In this document: one piece after another, positions 1-6,684 of the stretch
Layout: each line of letters begins with the position of its first letter
Position numbering within the stretch: the first letter of the stretch is position 1
NCBI GenBank assembly: GCA_034211175.1
Contig: JAXHUH010000073.1
Coordinates: forward strand, 40,939-104,938
DNA length: 64,000 nucleotides
Direction of reading: 5' to 3'
DNA from: JAXHUH01 sp034211175
GTDB taxonomy: Bacteria; Actinomycetota; Acidimicrobiia; Acidimicrobiales; CAIXPF01
Position numbers and translations under genes: made by a program
Notes under the pieces: model-generated
The model's database searches: none
What the model was told of the DNA's origin: nothing
What the model saw: the letters and a program-made list of their open reading frames with translations, nothing else

Positions 1-279
1 GAGCCGACGCCGGCGGCCACGATCACGTCGCCGGTCACCCTGGCCGGCTCGGCGCTCGCCTTCGAGGGCACGGTCCAGGTCGCGCTGTGGGAGCGCGGCG
101 GCGCCGCGCCGCTGGCCGAGACGTTCGTGACCGGCGGTGGCGACGCCATGGCCCCGTTCGAGGGCACGCTCGAGTTCCCGGCGCCGACCTCCACCGACGG
201 CATGCTCGTCCTGTCGACGGAGTCCGCGGAGGACGGCTCGGTCCTCGAGGCGGTCGTCGTCAAGGTGGGCTTCGGCTGA
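1..279 (+). CDS. Gmad2 (immunoglobulin-like) domain protein, 3' end only
   Basis: The reading frame is open from the first base of the window to TGA at 277-279, so this is the last 92 residues of a longer protein. It reads ITSPVTLAGSALAFEGTVQV near its start and ends with a hydrophobic beta-strand pattern (VLEAVVVKVGFG). This fits the Gmad2 immunoglobulin-like domain, known from secreted or surface actinobacterial and spore-germination proteins, in which a sP-(V/L)-x-(V/L)-x-G-x-A-x-x-F-E motif is typical. The upstream part, where a signal peptide and sensor or lipoprotein region would lie, is outside the window. The domain call is made from memory of the family pattern. The role of the whole protein is unknown. 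Confidence 0.7.
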   Translation, partial: EPTPAATITSPVTLAGSALAFEGTVQVALWERGGAAPLAETFVTGGGDAMAPFEGTLEFPAPTSTDGMLVLSTESAEDGSVLEAVVVKVGFG

Positions 280-392
280 GCGGCCGTGCTCGCCGTCGAC
301 GACGTCGCACATCGTGATGACCAGCGGTGTTACGCGCGCATCGCGGTCACGTTGCCCCGTGGAATCCGCCCGGCGGGCGGTACCGTCGAATT

Positions 393-986
393 GTGCTCAC
401 GCTCAGTGACATAGGGGATCTGCAGTGGCTCGACCACACGGGTGAGGCGACGCTCGACGGCGACCGACTCGTGCTGCGCGCCGGGCCGCGGACCGACTGG
501 TTCTCGGACCCGTGCGGCGCGACCCGCCTGACGAGCGCACCGGCGCTCGTGCGCGAGGTGACCGAGGACTTCATGCTCTCGGCCCGGGTCACGCCCGAGC
601 TCGCCGAGACCTACGACGCCGGGGTGCTGTTCCTCCACCAGAACGAGGACAGCTGGGCCAAGCTGTGCCTCGAGCGGTCGCCGACGGGCCGGCCGACGAT
701 CGTCTCGGTCGTCACCCGGGGCCTCTCCGACGACTGCAACGGGCCCTCCTACGACATCGAGGCGGTGTGGTTGCGCATCGCCCGCCTCGGCGACGCCTAT
801 GCGTTCCACCACTCGCTCGACGGCGAGACGTGGGAGCTGACCCGGCTGTTCACGCTGGCCGACCCGGAGTCGACGACCAGAGTCGGCTTCCTCGCCCAGA
901 CGCCGCTCGGCGCGGAGTCGACCACGGTGTTCGACGCGATCCGCTATCGCGCCGGCACCCTCGTCGACGTCCGCTCCGGCATCTGA
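393..986 (+). CDS. DUF1349 (concanavalin-like) domain protein
   Basis: A 197-residue protein spanning one DUF1349 domain, a beta-sandwich of the concanavalin/laminin-G type. Family-like features are DAGVLFLHQNEDSWAKLCLE in the middle and a WLRIARLGDAYAFHHSLDG stretch followed by W-E-L-T-R. Proteins of this family are small and cytosolic or secreted, with a suspected carbohydrate-related role; no reaction is established. GTG 393 was chosen because a TACCGT hexamer at 381-386 lies 6 nt upstream, the leaderless layout seen repeatedly in this window. An earlier in-frame start at 327 would add residues with no family look. It converges on the alcohol dehydrogenase across the 1004-1076 repeat. Confidence 0.75.
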   Translation: MLTLSDIGDLQWLDHTGEATLDGDRLVLRAGPRTDWFSDPCGATRLTSAPALVREVTEDFMLSARVTPELAETYDAGVLFLHQNEDSWAKLCLERSPTGRPTIVSVVTRGLSDDCNGPSYDIEAVWLRIARLGDAYAFHHSLDGETWELTRLFTLADPESTTRVGFLAQTPLGAESTTVFDAIRYRAGTLVDVRSGI

Positions 987-1003
987 TCCTCCGGCTCCTG
1001 CAC

Positions 1004-1076
1004 CCGCCCGTTCTGGCCTGCGCCGGTCTCGTGAACGCCCTGGTGGCGTCGTGGGCCGTGTAGACCAGATCGGGCG
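1004..1076. repeat. 73-bp palindromic repeat, copy A (convergent intergenic region)
   Basis: The reverse complement of this stretch aligns end to end with 4089-4161, with matching blocks TCTGGTCTAC, ACC(A/T)GGGCGTTC(A/G)CGA and CCAGAACGGGCGG. Its outer arms (CCCGTTCTGG and CCAGATCGGG) can pair with one mismatch. It sits between two convergent genes, as copy B does, so it may act as a bidirectional terminator. Shared sequence, not only shared shape, suggests a dispersed element. Confidence 0.7.
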
Positions 1077-1099
1077 AGCCTCGGCGGGCGTTCAGCGCA

Positions 1100-2134
1100 T
1101 CACGGCTCGACGAGCACCTTGAGGGCGCTGCGGTCGTCCATCGACCGGTAGCCGTCGGCCACCTCGTCGAGGCCGACGGTGCGGTCGAAGACCCGTCCGG
1201 GCTGGACGGTGCCGTCGAGGACCGACGGGAGCAGCTCCTCGATGTAGGCCCGTGCCGGGCACGGTCCGCCGGTGAGGGTGATGTTGTGGCCGAAGAGGCT
1301 GGCGAACCCGACGCCGGCCTCCTCGTACTGGGGCACGCCGACCCGGCTGATCACGCCGCCGGGCCGGACGACGCCGACCGCCTGCTCGTAGGCCGGCATG
1401 TGGCCGACCGCCTCCAGCACGGTGTGGGTGCCGTCGCCGCCGGTCAGCTCACGGACCTTCTCGATGCCCTCCTCGCCGCGCTCGGCGACCACGTCGGTGG
1501 CGCCGAACGCACGGCCGAGGTCGGTGCGGTCGGTGTGGCGGCCCATGAGGATGATCCGCTCGGCGCCCAGGCGCTTCGCGCTCAGCACGGCGAGCAGTCC
1601 GACGGCGCCGTCACCGATCACGGTGACGGTGGTGTCCGGCCCGACACCGGCGCGGACCGCGGCGTGGTGGCCGGTCGGGTACACGTCGGACAGCGTGAGC
1701 AGCGACGGGAACAGCGCCGGATCGGCGGACGGGGTCTTCACGAGGGTGCCATCGGCGAACGGGACGCGGATCGCCTCGGCCTGGGCCCCACCGGCGCCGC
1801 CCGCGGCCCAGAAGCCGCCGTGGCGACACGACGTGTGCAGCCCCTCGTGGCAGAACTCGCAGGTGCCGTCGGAGAAGGCGAACGGGGCGATCACGAAGTC
1901 GCCGGCCTTCACGGTCGACACGTCGCTGCCGGTCTCCTCGACGACGCCGATGAACTCGTGGCCCATCGGGACGCCCGGCCCGTCCGCCGGCATCGAGTGG
2001 TAGGGGTGCAGGTCGCTGCCGCAGACGCAGGCCCGCACGATCCGCACCAGCGCGTCGGTCGCCAGCTCCAGCTTCGGGTCGGGGACGTCCTCGACACGGA
2101 CGTCGCCGGCGCCGTACATCAGGGTTGCTCGCAT
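1100..2134 (-). CDS. Zinc-dependent alcohol dehydrogenase family protein
   Basis: A medium-chain dehydrogenase/reductase of 344 residues, the usual length. The catalytic zinc motif is CVCGSDLH followed by PMGHEFIGVVEE; the Rossmann motif is VIGDGAVGLLAVLSAKRLGA. The structural-zinc lobe reads GTCEFCHEGLHTSC, so only three of the usual four cysteines are evident, as in several family members. It should oxidise an alcohol or reduce an aldehyde/ketone with NAD(P); the substrate cannot be read from sequence. It is divergent from the regulator at 2314, and a near-perfect palindrome lies between them at 2261-2277, so that protein is its likely controller. The start is the ATG at 2134. Confidence 0.9.
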   Translation of the reverse strand: MRATLMYGAGDVRVEDVPDPKLELATDALVRIVRACVCGSDLHPYHSMPADGPGVPMGHEFIGVVEETGSDVSTVKAGDFVIAPFAFSDGTCEFCHEGLHTSCRHGGFWAAGGAGGAQAEAIRVPFADGTLVKTPSADPALFPSLLTLSDVYPTGHHAAVRAGVGPDTTVTVIGDGAVGLLAVLSAKRLGAERIILMGRHTDRTDLGRAFGATDVVAERGEEGIEKVRELTGGDGTHTVLEAVGHMPAYEQAVGVVRPGGVISRVGVPQYEEAGVGFASLFGHNITLTGGPCPARAYIEELLPSVLDGTVQPGRVFDRTVGLDEVADGYRSMDDRSALKVLVEP

Positions 2135-2260
2135 GGGAGGGGTTCGCCTCTTCGGTCTCGCGTTCGGGTCGCGTCACGATCGGGTGCGGTGCGCGGGGAT
2201 CGGACGCCGTGCCCCCCACCTTCGGGCCGGCGGGGCGTCGCGGGAAGGTCACGTCGATAC

Positions 2261-2277
2261 AGGTACTGCCAGTGCCT
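2261..2277. promoter_or_regulatory. Candidate operator between the dehydrogenase and its regulator
   Basis: AGGTACTG-C-CAGTGCCT: 8-bp arms around one base with a single mismatch. It lies in the shared promoter region of the divergent pair 1100-2134 and 2314-3198, about 24 bp upstream of the TACCCT hexamer (2301-2306) that precedes the regulator start. MmyB-type regulators commonly sit divergent from an oxidoreductase and control it; binding at this site is inferred. Confidence 0.55.
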
Positions 2278-2313
2278 CCCGCTCCGGCACCGACCGTTCG
2301 TACCCTCGGAGAC

Positions 2314-3198
2314 GTGACGACGAACGACGAGGTGAAGGACTTCCTCTCGAGCCGTCGGGCCCGCATCACGCCCGACGAGGCCGGGCTGCCGACCTACGGG
2401 GGGAACCGGCGGGTCCCGGGGCTGCGCCGGGAGGAGGTCGCGCTGCTCGCCGGTGTCAGCGTCGACTACTACACGAAGCTCGAGCGGGGGAACCTCAAGG
2501 GCGCATCGGAGGAGGTGCTCGAGTCGCTCGTGCGGGCGCTCCAGCTCGACGAGGCCGAGCGGGCCCACCTGTTCGACCTGGCCCGCGCCGCGAGCGCCGC
2601 CCCGGCCCGCCGGACCCGGCGACGCGCGGCCGAGGAGAAGGTCCGCCCCGCCGTCCAGCGCGTGCTCGACTCGTTGATCGGCGCGCCGGCGTTCGTGGTC
2701 AACGGCCGCCTCGAGATCCTGGCCGCCAACCGCCTCGGCGAGGCGTTCTACTCGGACATGTACGACACGGTGGCCCTGCCGGTGAACACCGCACGGTTCA
2801 CCTTCCTCGACCCCCGGGCCACGGAGTTCTTCGTCGACTGGGACCGCATCGCCGACGACGCCGTCGGCATCCTCCGCACGGCCGCCGGCCGCGACCCGTT
2901 CGACCGGCGACTGTCCGACCTGATCGGCGAGCTGTCGACCCGCAGCGAGGACTTCCGCACCCGTTGGGCGGCCCATCCGGTGAACCTCCACCGCACCGGT
3001 GTGAAGCACTTCCGCCACCCGCTGGTCGGTGAGCTCACGCTCGGCTTCGAGTCGCTCGACCTCAGCGGCGACCCCGGCCAGAAGCTGCTCGTGTACACCG
3101 CCGAGCCGGCGTCGCCGTCCCAGGAGGCGCTGAACCTGCTCGCCAGCTGGGCGTCCACGCCTGAAGCCCTCCCCGACGGGGCCCGCCGGTCCGGCTGA
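2314..3198 (+). CDS. Helix-turn-helix regulator with MmyB-like ligand-binding domain
   Basis: A 294-residue XRE-family regulator. Residues about 1-85 hold the HTH, including RVPGLRREEVALLAGVSVDY and YTKLERG. Residues about 105-270 match the MmyB-like ligand-binding (PAS-like) domain: PAFVVNGRLEILAANRLGEA, then RFTFLDPRATEFFVDWD and HRTGVKHFRHPLVGELTL. Proteins of this type bind a small, often fatty-acid-like, ligand and usually control an adjacent dehydrogenase, which fits the divergent gene 1100-2134. GTG 2314 follows TACCCT (2301-2306) by 7 nt; the frame is open further upstream but with no family similarity. Confidence 0.9.
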   Translation: MTTNDEVKDFLSSRRARITPDEAGLPTYGGNRRVPGLRREEVALLAGVSVDYYTKLERGNLKGASEEVLESLVRALQLDEAERAHLFDLARAASAAPARRTRRRAAEEKVRPAVQRVLDSLIGAPAFVVNGRLEILAANRLGEAFYSDMYDTVALPVNTARFTFLDPRATEFFVDWDRIADDAVGILRTAAGRDPFDRRLSDLIGELSTRSEDFRTRWAAHPVNLHRTGVKHFRHPLVGELTLGFESLDLSGDPGQKLLVYTAEPASPSQEALNLLASWASTPEALPDGARRSG

Positions 3199-3393
3199 TC
3201 GGCCGATCGTCAGGCGCCCCACCAGCGTCGCCGGGCGATGGTCCTCGGCGTCGAGGAACCGCCGGCCGAGGCCGACATCGACCGCTGGGCCGACGCCGCG
3301 GTCACGACGTTCCTGCCGCCTACGGCCCCCGATAGCGGCGAACCCGCCGGAACTCGTCGGGTCGACGGCGGGTGGGCGTGGCAGGGTCGGGGC

Positions 3394-4071
3394 GTGGACA
3401 ACGTGCGGCGTCGTCGACTGGTCACCGAAGCGCTCGACGGGTACGCGGCCGGGCCCGACGCAACGGTCGCGGCCACGGCCGACGCACTGGACCGGGCGGC
3501 ATCGGCCCGGGCCGTGGTGCTCGTCGAGGGGATCAGCGACCAGATGGCGCTCGAGGAGCTGGCGCGGTGCCAGGGCCGGGACCTCGGCGCCGAGCGGCTC
3601 GTCGTCGTGCCCATCGGCGGCGCGCAGGCGTTCGCCCGCGAGCTGCGCCGGTTCGGGCCGGGCGGCGCCGGCGTGATCGTCGCCGGGCTGTACGACGCCG
3701 GCGAGGAGGAGGTCGTCCGCCGGGCGATCGCCACCGCCGGGCTCGGTGCGCCCGTCACCCGGCACGAGCTGGAGGAGCTCGGGTTCTTCGTGTGCGTGAA
3801 GGACCTCGAGGACGAGCTGATCCGGGCCGCCGGTGCCGCGACGATCGAGGAGCTCCTGGCGTCCCAGGGCGACCTCGGCTCGTTCCGGACGCTCCAGAAG
3901 CAACAGGTCTGGCGGGGCCGGCCCTTCGACGAGCAGTTCCACCGGTGGCTGCGGGCCGGCGCCCGCCGCAACCTGCGCTACGCCCGCCTGCTCGTCCGGT
4001 CGCTGCCGCCCGACCGGGTCCCCCGACCGCTCACGGCCACCCTCGGCGCCATCCCGAACCACCCCGGGTGA
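3394..4071 (+). CDS. Stand-alone TOPRIM (OLD-like) domain protein
   Basis: A 225-residue protein dominated by a TOPRIM fold. Motif I is VVLVEGISDQMALE (E-G-x-S-D with the catalytic Glu), followed by VVPIGGAQAFARELRRF and GLYDAGEEE, where the metal-binding acidic residues should lie. It resembles the TOPRIM nuclease half of OLD-family proteins but has no ATPase domain. Such solo proteins are common in actinobacteria and are annotated as TOPRIM nucleotidyltransferase/hydrolase-domain proteins of unknown function. GTG 3394 follows a CAGGGT hexamer (3382-3387) by 6 nt. It is not next to an ATPase gene, so an OLD-type two-gene defence unit is not supported here. Confidence 0.75.
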   Translation: MDNVRRRRLVTEALDGYAAGPDATVAATADALDRAASARAVVLVEGISDQMALEELARCQGRDLGAERLVVVPIGGAQAFARELRRFGPGGAGVIVAGLYDAGEEEVVRRAIATAGLGAPVTRHELEELGFFVCVKDLEDELIRAAGAATIEELLASQGDLGSFRTLQKQQVWRGRPFDEQFHRWLRAGARRNLRYARLLVRSLPPDRVPRPLTATLGAIPNHPG

Positions 4072-4088
4072 CCACTCGACGACCCCAA

Positions 4089-4161
4089 CGCCGTTCTGGT
4101 CTACCTGCGTCGTCGGCCGACCTGGGCGTTCGCGACCGGGTCGGTAGACCAGAACGGGCGG
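4089..4161. repeat. 73-bp palindromic repeat, copy B (convergent intergenic region)
   Basis: Contains a perfect 15-bp inverted repeat, CCGTTCTGGTCTACC (4091-4105) and GGTAGACCAGAACGG (4143-4157), around a 37-nt loop. It lies between the convergent genes 3394-4071 and 4181-5416. It is the same element as 1004-1076 in the opposite orientation. A terminator role is likely; the sequence conservation also fits a small mobile or REP-like element. Confidence 0.75.
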
Positions 4162-4180
4162 CTCGGAAGGGAAGGGCGGG

Positions 4181-5416
4181 TCAGAAGGGGGTGAGCTCGA
4201 CGGTGAACGCCGTCGGCGCCGTGTCCTGGATGTAGGACGCGTGCTCGCAGACGTCGTCGAAGGCGAACCCGTAGGCCTTCCCGTCCACCGTGTGCTCGTG
4301 GAGGATGCGGGCGTAGTGGTTGGTGATCGGCGTGCCGTAGTAGGCGGCCGGGTCGGTCACCGGCTGGTCGGGCTGGCCGACGAGCGCCGACCGGTTCAGC
4401 CCGGCGGCGACGATGGCGGCCACCGGCCCGGACAGGCCGTCGTTGGGGGCGACCAGCGCGCCGTCGCAGAACAGCACGTCGCGGGTCGTCGGGCGGGCGA
4501 TCGGCGTGACGCCGCCGTCGAAGGCGAGCGCATCACCCTGGACCCGGCCGGTGAACGTGCCGGCGTTGGTCGTTACCCGCAGGTCGGTGCCCTGGTAGGC
4601 CGCCCACACCTCGGCGACGTAGGGGTCGAGGTAGGTGGGCGAGAACCGGCCGGCATCGAGGCCGTGGCCGGGGGCGATCACCCGGACCCCGTCGACGACG
4701 AGGTCGGCAAAGCCCTCCTGGGCCGCGACGGCGGCGAAGATGGCGTCGCGGCCGCCGTCGACCAGGCGGCCCGTCGTCTGTGACTGCGCACCCTCGAGCG
4801 TGATCGCCATCGGCACGCTGAGCATGTCGACCATCGTCGTGTTGGTGAACATGCCGGCGTCGTTGTGGGTGAACTCGACGCAGTCGTGGAGGACGGCGTA
4901 GTTCGGGTCGCCCTCGACCCAGCCCGCGGGGTAGGCGAACGCCGCGTTGCCGTTGCCGTCGGTGACGACCTTCATCTTCAGCGTGTCGTCCAGCGCCACG
5001 TAGATGCGCCCCGACATGTGGGGCAGCGCGAGCGCGGTGGCGCCGCTCGTCGAGAACGGGATGGCGATCTGCGCGTTGCCGTCGCCGTCGACCGGGGCCT
5101 CGGCCACCGGGTGGGGGTTGCCGGCGGCGTCGAGGTAGACCTGACCGCCGGTGGTCAGGTCGGTGCCGACCACGCACAGGCTGATCTGACCGCTGGCGAA
5201 CCGGCCGGTGTTGTTGACCACGCTGACCGGCAGCGTGCCCGCCGCCGCCGTGGGGCCGGCGGTGGTCGACGTGGTCGGCCCGGTCGTGGTCGAGGTCGTC
5301 GGGTCGGCCGGTGAGGCCGGGCCGTCGGGGGAGCCGGACAGCGGTCCGCACCCGGCCACGGCGCCCAGGGCGAGGGCCCCGGCGGCACTGCTCAGGAAGT
5401 TCCTTCGGCTCAGCAC
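4181..5416 (-). CDS. Secreted GH64 beta-1,3-glucanase lipoprotein
   Basis: A 411-residue exported protein. The N-terminus is MLSRRNFLSSAAGALALG followed by AVAGC: a twin-arginine signal (S-R-R-N-F-L) and a lipobox, so it should leave through Tat and be lipidated. A Thr/Ser/Pro/Gly-rich linker (about 30-60) precedes a domain that matches glycoside hydrolase family 64, with LPHMSGRIYVALDDTLK, a D-C-V-E-F-T-H stretch, FTNTTMVDMLSVPMAITLEG and FSPTYLDPYVAEVWAAYQG. GH64 enzymes cleave beta-1,3-glucan to pentasaccharides, which suggests use of fungal or algal cell-wall glucan. GTG 5416 has GGAG about 7 nt upstream. The acidic catalytic residues were not assigned individually. Confidence 0.85.
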   Translation of the reverse strand: MLSRRNFLSSAAGALALGAVAGCGPLSGSPDGPASPADPTTSTTTGPTTSTTAGPTAAAGTLPVSVVNNTGRFASGQISLCVVGTDLTTGGQVYLDAAGNPHPVAEAPVDGDGNAQIAIPFSTSGATALALPHMSGRIYVALDDTLKMKVVTDGNGNAAFAYPAGWVEGDPNYAVLHDCVEFTHNDAGMFTNTTMVDMLSVPMAITLEGAQSQTTGRLVDGGRDAIFAAVAAQEGFADLVVDGVRVIAPGHGLDAGRFSPTYLDPYVAEVWAAYQGTDLRVTTNAGTFTGRVQGDALAFDGGVTPIARPTTRDVLFCDGALVAPNDGLSGPVAAIVAAGLNRSALVGQPDQPVTDPAAYYGTPITNHYARILHEHTVDGKAYGFAFDDVCEHASYIQDTAPTAFTVELTPF

Positions 5417-5491
5417 GGCATCACTCCAGTCCTCGTCGCCCGCTGGCAGCGCGGAACATTGCGGCCGTGTGATGGTTGCATGACGAACGTG

Positions 5492-5515
5492 TTGCGAAAA
5501 CCGGTTCGTTGCGAA
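5492..5515. promoter_or_regulatory. Direct repeat upstream of the GH64 gene
   Basis: TTGCGAA occurs at 5492-5498 and again at 5509-5515, 17 bp apart, inside a locally AT-richer stretch upstream of the glucanase gene (start 5416, minus strand). It may be a binding site for a sugar-responsive regulator. The rest of the 5417-5633 gap holds only the hairpin at 5585-5600. Confidence 0.3.
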
Positions 5516-5584
5516 GGTGAACGAACACTGCGCCGGTCACCGAGGCGACTGCGCTGGTCCGTGCGTGACGATGCCTCGGTTGAC

Positions 5585-5600
5585 GAGGTCTCAGGACCTC
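5585..5600 (-). terminator. Hairpin downstream of meaB
   Basis: GAGGTC-TCAG-GACCTC: a 6-bp perfect stem with a tetraloop, about 34 nt past the meaB stop on the minus strand. There is no T-run, as is usual in GC-rich actinobacteria. It would end the mutA-mutB-meaB transcript. Confidence 0.45.
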
Positions 5601-5633
5601 ACCGGGTTCCCGGGGTCCGAGGGCGTGGCCGCC

Positions 5634-6641
5634 TCAGTCGTTCGGGCGGGTGTCGCCGAGGCCGAACGCCCCGAGGAGGCGGCGGGTGGCGAGGGTCGGC
5701 GTCGTCGAGCCGTCCCGGACCGCGGCCTCGACCTCGCCGAGCACGTCGCGGACGGCCGGCGTCGAGCGGAACGCGGTCATCAACCGGTCCTCGAGCATCG
5801 ACCACATCCAGCGGACCCGCTGGTCCCGGCGCCGCTCGTCCCACTCGCCGGAGTCGGTGAGGAGCTTGCGGTGGCGTTCGATCTGGTCCCAGATCGTGTC
5901 GAGGCCCATGGGTGTGACCGCCGAGCAGGTCACCACCGGCGGCGTCCACGACGCACTCGCCGGCGTCATCAGCCGCAGGGCGTTCTGGTACGAGCGGGCG
6001 GCCCGACGGGCGGGGAGGTCGTTGTTGCCGTCCGCCTTGTTCACCGCAATGAGGTCGGCCATCTCCAGCAGGCCCTTCTTGATGCCCTGCAGCTCGTCGC
6101 CCGCCCCGGCCAGCATCAGCACGCAGAAGAAGTCGACCATCTCGGCGACGACCGTCTCGCTCTGGCCCACGCCGACCGTCTCGACCAGCACGACGTCGTG
6201 GCCGGCGGCCTCGACGACGACGATCGTCTCCCGGGTCCGTCGGGTGACCCCGCCGAGCGTGCCGGAGCTGGGGGAGGGGCGGATGAACGCCGACGGGTCG
6301 ACGGCCAGGCGCTCCATGCGGGTCTTGTCGCCGAGGATCGAGCCGCCGGTGCGCGAGCTCGTCGGATCGACGGCGAGCACCGCGACCCGATGGCCGCCTT
6401 CGGTGAGCATCGTCCCGAACGCGTCGATGAACGTCGACTTGCCGACGCCGGGCACGCCGGTGATGCCGATGCGGTGCGAGTCGCCGGCATGGGGCTGGAG
6501 CCGCACGAGCAGCTCCTGGGCCAGCTCGGCGTGGCGTTCGCTGCGCGACTCGACGAGCGTGATCGCCCGCGCCACGAGCGCGCGCTCGCCGGCCAGGACG
6601 CCGTCGACGAGCGTGTCGAGATCGGGGAGGCGGCCGGCCAT
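5634..6641 (-). CDS. meaB: Methylmalonyl-CoA mutase-associated GTPase MeaB
   Basis: A G3E-family GTPase of 335 residues that protects and reloads adenosylcobalamin in methylmalonyl-CoA mutase. It shows the P-loop GVPGVGKSTF, then VDPTSSRTGGSILGDKTRM, the VETVGVGQSE switch region and the base motif NKADG. The N-terminal ALVARAITLVESRSERHAEL is typical of the family. It lies 43 nt downstream of mutB on the same strand and is surely co-transcribed. ATG 6641 is preferred over the TTG one codon upstream. Confidence 0.95.
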   Translation of the reverse strand: MAGRLPDLDTLVDGVLAGERALVARAITLVESRSERHAELAQELLVRLQPHAGDSHRIGITGVPGVGKSTFIDAFGTMLTEGGHRVAVLAVDPTSSRTGGSILGDKTRMERLAVDPSAFIRPSPSSGTLGGVTRRTRETIVVVEAAGHDVVLVETVGVGQSETVVAEMVDFFCVLMLAGAGDELQGIKKGLLEMADLIAVNKADGNNDLPARRAARSYQNALRLMTPASASWTPPVVTCSAVTPMGLDTIWDQIERHRKLLTDSGEWDERRRDQRVRWMWSMLEDRLMTAFRSTPAVRDVLGEVEAAVRDGSTTPTLATRRLLGAFGLGDTRPND

Positions 6642-6684
6642 CAACCGGCGCGCGACGAGGTGGGCATCTCCTCGGCCGCGCCCC

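Noticed and set aside
2119..4062. Minus-strand open frame of 647 codons opposite the regulator and TOPRIM genes
   Set aside because: Shadow; the plus frames have HTH and TOPRIM motifs and leaderless starts.
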